From NCBI GenBank assembly GCA_023423995.1, contig JAFAEL010000043.1:1-22156 (forward strand): a stretch of 22,156 nucleotides of DNA, written 5' to 3'. Below are positions 20,203 through 22,156 of the stretch, piece after piece. How positions within the stretch are numbered: position 1 is the stretch's first letter; every line of letters begins with the position of its first letter. The notes under the pieces are model-generated. The model searched no databases. It was not told where the DNA came from and saw only the letters and a list, made by a program, of their open reading frames with translations. The stretch comes from Pseudomonadota bacterium (GTDB taxonomy: Bacteria; Pseudomonadota; Alphaproteobacteria; Rhizobiales; Beijerinckiaceae). The translations under genes were made by a program, and so were the position numbers.

Positions 20203-22156
20203 TCAGGCGGCCGCCTGGTCGAGCTTGGGCCCGAAGAACCGCTCGTAACGACGGTAGTTCGAGCATTGGTCCTCGATCCGGAACTCCTGGTGCGTTGCGA
20301 GATCCACGTTGGTCAGCACCGCGCCGTGAAGCTTGACCGAGAAGTCGTTCAGCCTGCCGAGGGCCTGCTTCACGGTGTGCCGCGGGGTCGAGTTCCAGGA
20401 CACGACATGCACGACGTTGTCCGCGTTCCGGGCGAGCTGGGCGAAGTCGACCACGAGGAGGACGGGCGGCGCCTCGATGATGATCAGGTCGTAATGCTCC
20501 CGCGCGCGGCGCATCATGTCGGAGAACACGGTCGCGCTGTAGCGGTCGGCCGGCGAGATCGCGCCGGAGGGCCGGAGGATGACCAGACGCTGCGCCGCGA
20601 TCTCGGAGAAGAACATGCCGTCCGGATCGTCCAGCGCGTGGTCGAGCGTCGCGCTCGAGACGCCGCCCGGCTCCTCGTGGTCGGCCGGGAGCCAGTCGAC
20701 GATGAGAACGCGCTGCCCCGCCGCGAGGGCGGAGCGCGCGAGCGCGAGGGCCAGCAGCGACTTCCCTTCACCCGGGACGGAAGACGTGATCAGCAGCGAC
20801 CGCGCCTGGGCCGAGAAGGCGTGCAGATCGAGGGACGCCGCGATCAGCCGGACGGCCTCGGTGAAGATGCGGCGTTCTCCGTCGGGCTGGCCGCGCGACC
20901 ACAGGGGCACCATGCCGACGCAACGCGTCTCGGTCTGTGCCTCGAACTGCTTGGCGGAGCGGAAGCCGGTATCCCGCTTCTCGAGGAGGAGTGCGGTCGT
21001 GACGCCAAGTCCGAGCCCCCCGAGCAGGGTGAGGCCGAGCACGACCGGGACCCTCGGCCCGGACGGAAGCGGGATCGGCTGGGCCCGGACGATCACCTGG
21101 GCCGGCGCCGTCACGAGGCCCGACTGGGACGATGCCTGCTCGTAGTTGTCGGTCAGGAGCTTGAGGCGGGAGCGGATGGTCGTGACCTCGGCCTGGAGGC
21201 TCTTCAGCTGGTTCTCGCGGCCCCTCGCGGCGATCAGATCGTTGCTGATCTCCTGTATCCGGGTCTCGAGCGTCTGTTCGTCGGCGATGGCGCTACGGAC
21301 CTCTCCCTCCAGATTCGTGATGGCCCGTTCGACCTCCTCGCGCAGCTGCTGCTGCACCTGGTCCATGATCGCATTCGCGCGGCTCAGGCCCGGATGCTTG
21401 GGGCCGATGATCGACAGGTCGGCCACTTCCTTGCGGGCGTTCGTCTGCGCCTCCAGGAGCCGCTGGATGACCGGCGCGCCGTTGAGGTCCTGGGCGGATG
21501 GGATCTCTCCGGCCTTGTAGGCCGCCTTCGCGCGGTTGTAGCGGCCCTCGGCGGCGATACGCGCCATGCGGGCGGTGCTGCGCTGGGTGGTCAGGTCCCG
21601 CAGGAGCTGCTGGTGCAGGCCGGCTCCGTCCGGCTCCGCTTCGACATAGCCGGTGTTGCGCCGGAAGGCGTCCACGGCCTGCTCCGCCTTGGCCAGGCTC
21701 CGTCGCGCATCGGCGATCTGTCCTGCGAGCCACTCGCTCGTCTTCTGGGCCGCAGAGGCGCTCGCCTCGACGCGGCTCTGCAGATACTCGTCCGCGATCG
21801 CATTGGCCAACAGCGCCGACTGGTTCGGGTCCTTGGACGTGTACGAGATGGTGATCAGGTAGCTGCGGCTGTCATTCGCGACCGCGATGTTCCGCATCAG
21901 CGCCAGCGCGGCGAGCTCGATCCGGACGGCGTTGGAATCCGCGGTCGGGGGAGAGGGCTCGTCCGATCGCCCCATTGCGCGCCGGGCAGCATCCAGGATC
22001 GGCTGGTAGAACGGCGCGCTCTCCGGCACCTGGAGGTGCAGTTGGAGCTTCTCGGCTACCCGCCGGGCGATGGCGCGGGATCGGATGACCCGCGCCTCGC
22101 TCTCGATGATCGCACTCCCGTCGATCGAGGCGCCCCGATCGGGGGTGCCGTTGGGC
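20203..22156 (-). CDS. Wzz/BY-kinase-like exopolysaccharide co-polymerase (ExoP type), 5' partial
   Basis: The frame is open from the right window edge (22155) to a TGA at 20203-20205, giving 650 residues; the start lies outside. The visible N-terminal part (IIESEARVIRSRAIARRVAEKL) is the Wzz domain. A long coiled-coil periplasmic region follows, then PIPLPSGPR and a second membrane helix (VPVVLGLTLLGGLGLGVTTALLL), as in polysaccharide co-polymerases. The cytoplasmic domain is BY-kinase-like: Walker A SSVPGEGKS (about 20758-20784), Walker A' VLIVDWLP, and Walker B DLIIIEAPPVLLVVD (Glu codon at 20473-20475). Compared with the usual VDxDLR and IDxPP forms, the Walker A' second Asp is missing and the Walker B Asp is Glu. 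The C-terminal Tyr cluster is reduced to YRRYERFF. It controls chain length and export of a surface polysaccharide; kinase activity is doubtful. Confidence 0.9.
   Translation of the reverse strand, partial: PNGTPDRGASIDGSAIIESEARVIRSRAIARRVAEKLQLHLQVPESAPFYQPILDAARRAMGRSDEPSPPTADSNAVRIELAALALMRNIAVANDSRSYLITISYTSKDPNQSALLANAIADEYLQSRVEASASAAQKTSEWLAGQIADARRSLAKAEQAVDAFRRNTGYVEAEPDGAGLHQQLLRDLTTQRSTARMARIAAEGRYNRAKAAYKAGEIPSAQDLNGAPVIQRLLEAQTNARKEVADLSIIGPKHPGLSRANAIMDQVQQQLREEVERAITNLEGEVRSAIADEQTLETRIQEISNDLIAARGRENQLKSLQAEVTTIRSRLKLLTDNYEQASSQSGLVTAPAQVIVRAQPIPLPSGPRVPVVLGLTLLGGLGLGVTTALLLEKRDTGFRSAKQFEAQTETRCVGMVPLWSRGQPDGERRIFTEAVRLIAASLDLHAFSAQARSLLITSSVPGEGKSLLALALARSALAAGQRVLIVDWLPADHEEPGGVSSATLDHALDDPDGMFFSEIAAQRLVILRPSGAISPADRYSATVFSDMMRRAREHYDLIIIEAPPVLLVVDFAQLARNADNVVHVVSWNSTPRHTVKQALGRLNDFSVKLHGAVLTNVDLATHQEFRIEDQCSNYRRYERFFGPKLDQAAA

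Noticed and set aside
1..22156. CRISPR array, rRNA or insertion sequence
   Set aside because: No regularly spaced repeats, rRNA-like segments or transposase frames were seen on either strand.

Overview
The window is a stretch of GC-rich chromosome from an alphaproteobacterium, most likely a member of the Methylobacteriaceae in Hyphomicrobiales (a Microvirga- or Methylobacterium-like organism). This placement is inferred from the strong third-position G/C codon bias, the DUF4142 and DUF6894 small proteins, the ExoP-type polysaccharide co-polymerase, and the style of the intergenic GC-rich hairpin repeats. No rRNA, CRISPR array, transposase or integrase was seen. It reads as ordinary chromosome with one well-defined regulated operon and one surface-polysaccharide segment.

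Left part (1-5027): the N-terminus of a leftward gene, probably uvrB, runs off the left edge. Facing away from it is a secreted DUF4142 protein behind a candidate EcfG-type stress promoter. A PPP-type metallophosphoesterase converges on a small conserved-looking protein. Next comes an Na/Pi-cotransporter with a PhoU-like tail, whose stop codon abuts the stop codon of a convergent lipoprotein that appears to start at CTG. A small exported cysteine-containing protein and a tRNA-Leu(CAA) with encoded CCA follow.

Middle (5183-8324): a stand-alone FdhF/YdeP-type molybdopterin oxidoreductase ends in a good intrinsic terminator. It is followed by about 740 bp without a credible gene, filled with hairpins. 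These include REP-like units with GNRA-type loops, a 132-bp compound inverted repeat and a 71-nt element closed by a perfect 12-bp stem.

Kdp operon (8234-16696): a KdpE-like operator (two TTTATA half-sites, 11-bp period) precedes a 27-aa mini membrane ORF, kdpF, kdpA, an unannotated-type 61-aa single-pass membrane protein translationally coupled to kdpA, kdpB, kdpC, kdpD and kdpE, all on the plus strand. Together they encode a high-affinity K+ uptake ATPase and the two-component system that switches it on under K+ limitation. A REP-like element sits between kdpB and kdpC, and a perfect hairpin covers the ribosome-binding region of kdpD. Both could tune the ratio of pump subunits to sensor.

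Right part (16895-22156): a DUF6894 protein, a 379-bp gap, then an acyltransferase-3 membrane enzyme and a secreted parallel beta-helix protein in tandem. These converge on a Wzz/BY-kinase-like polysaccharide co-polymerase that runs off the right edge. The last three suggest the border of an exopolysaccharide or capsule locus.
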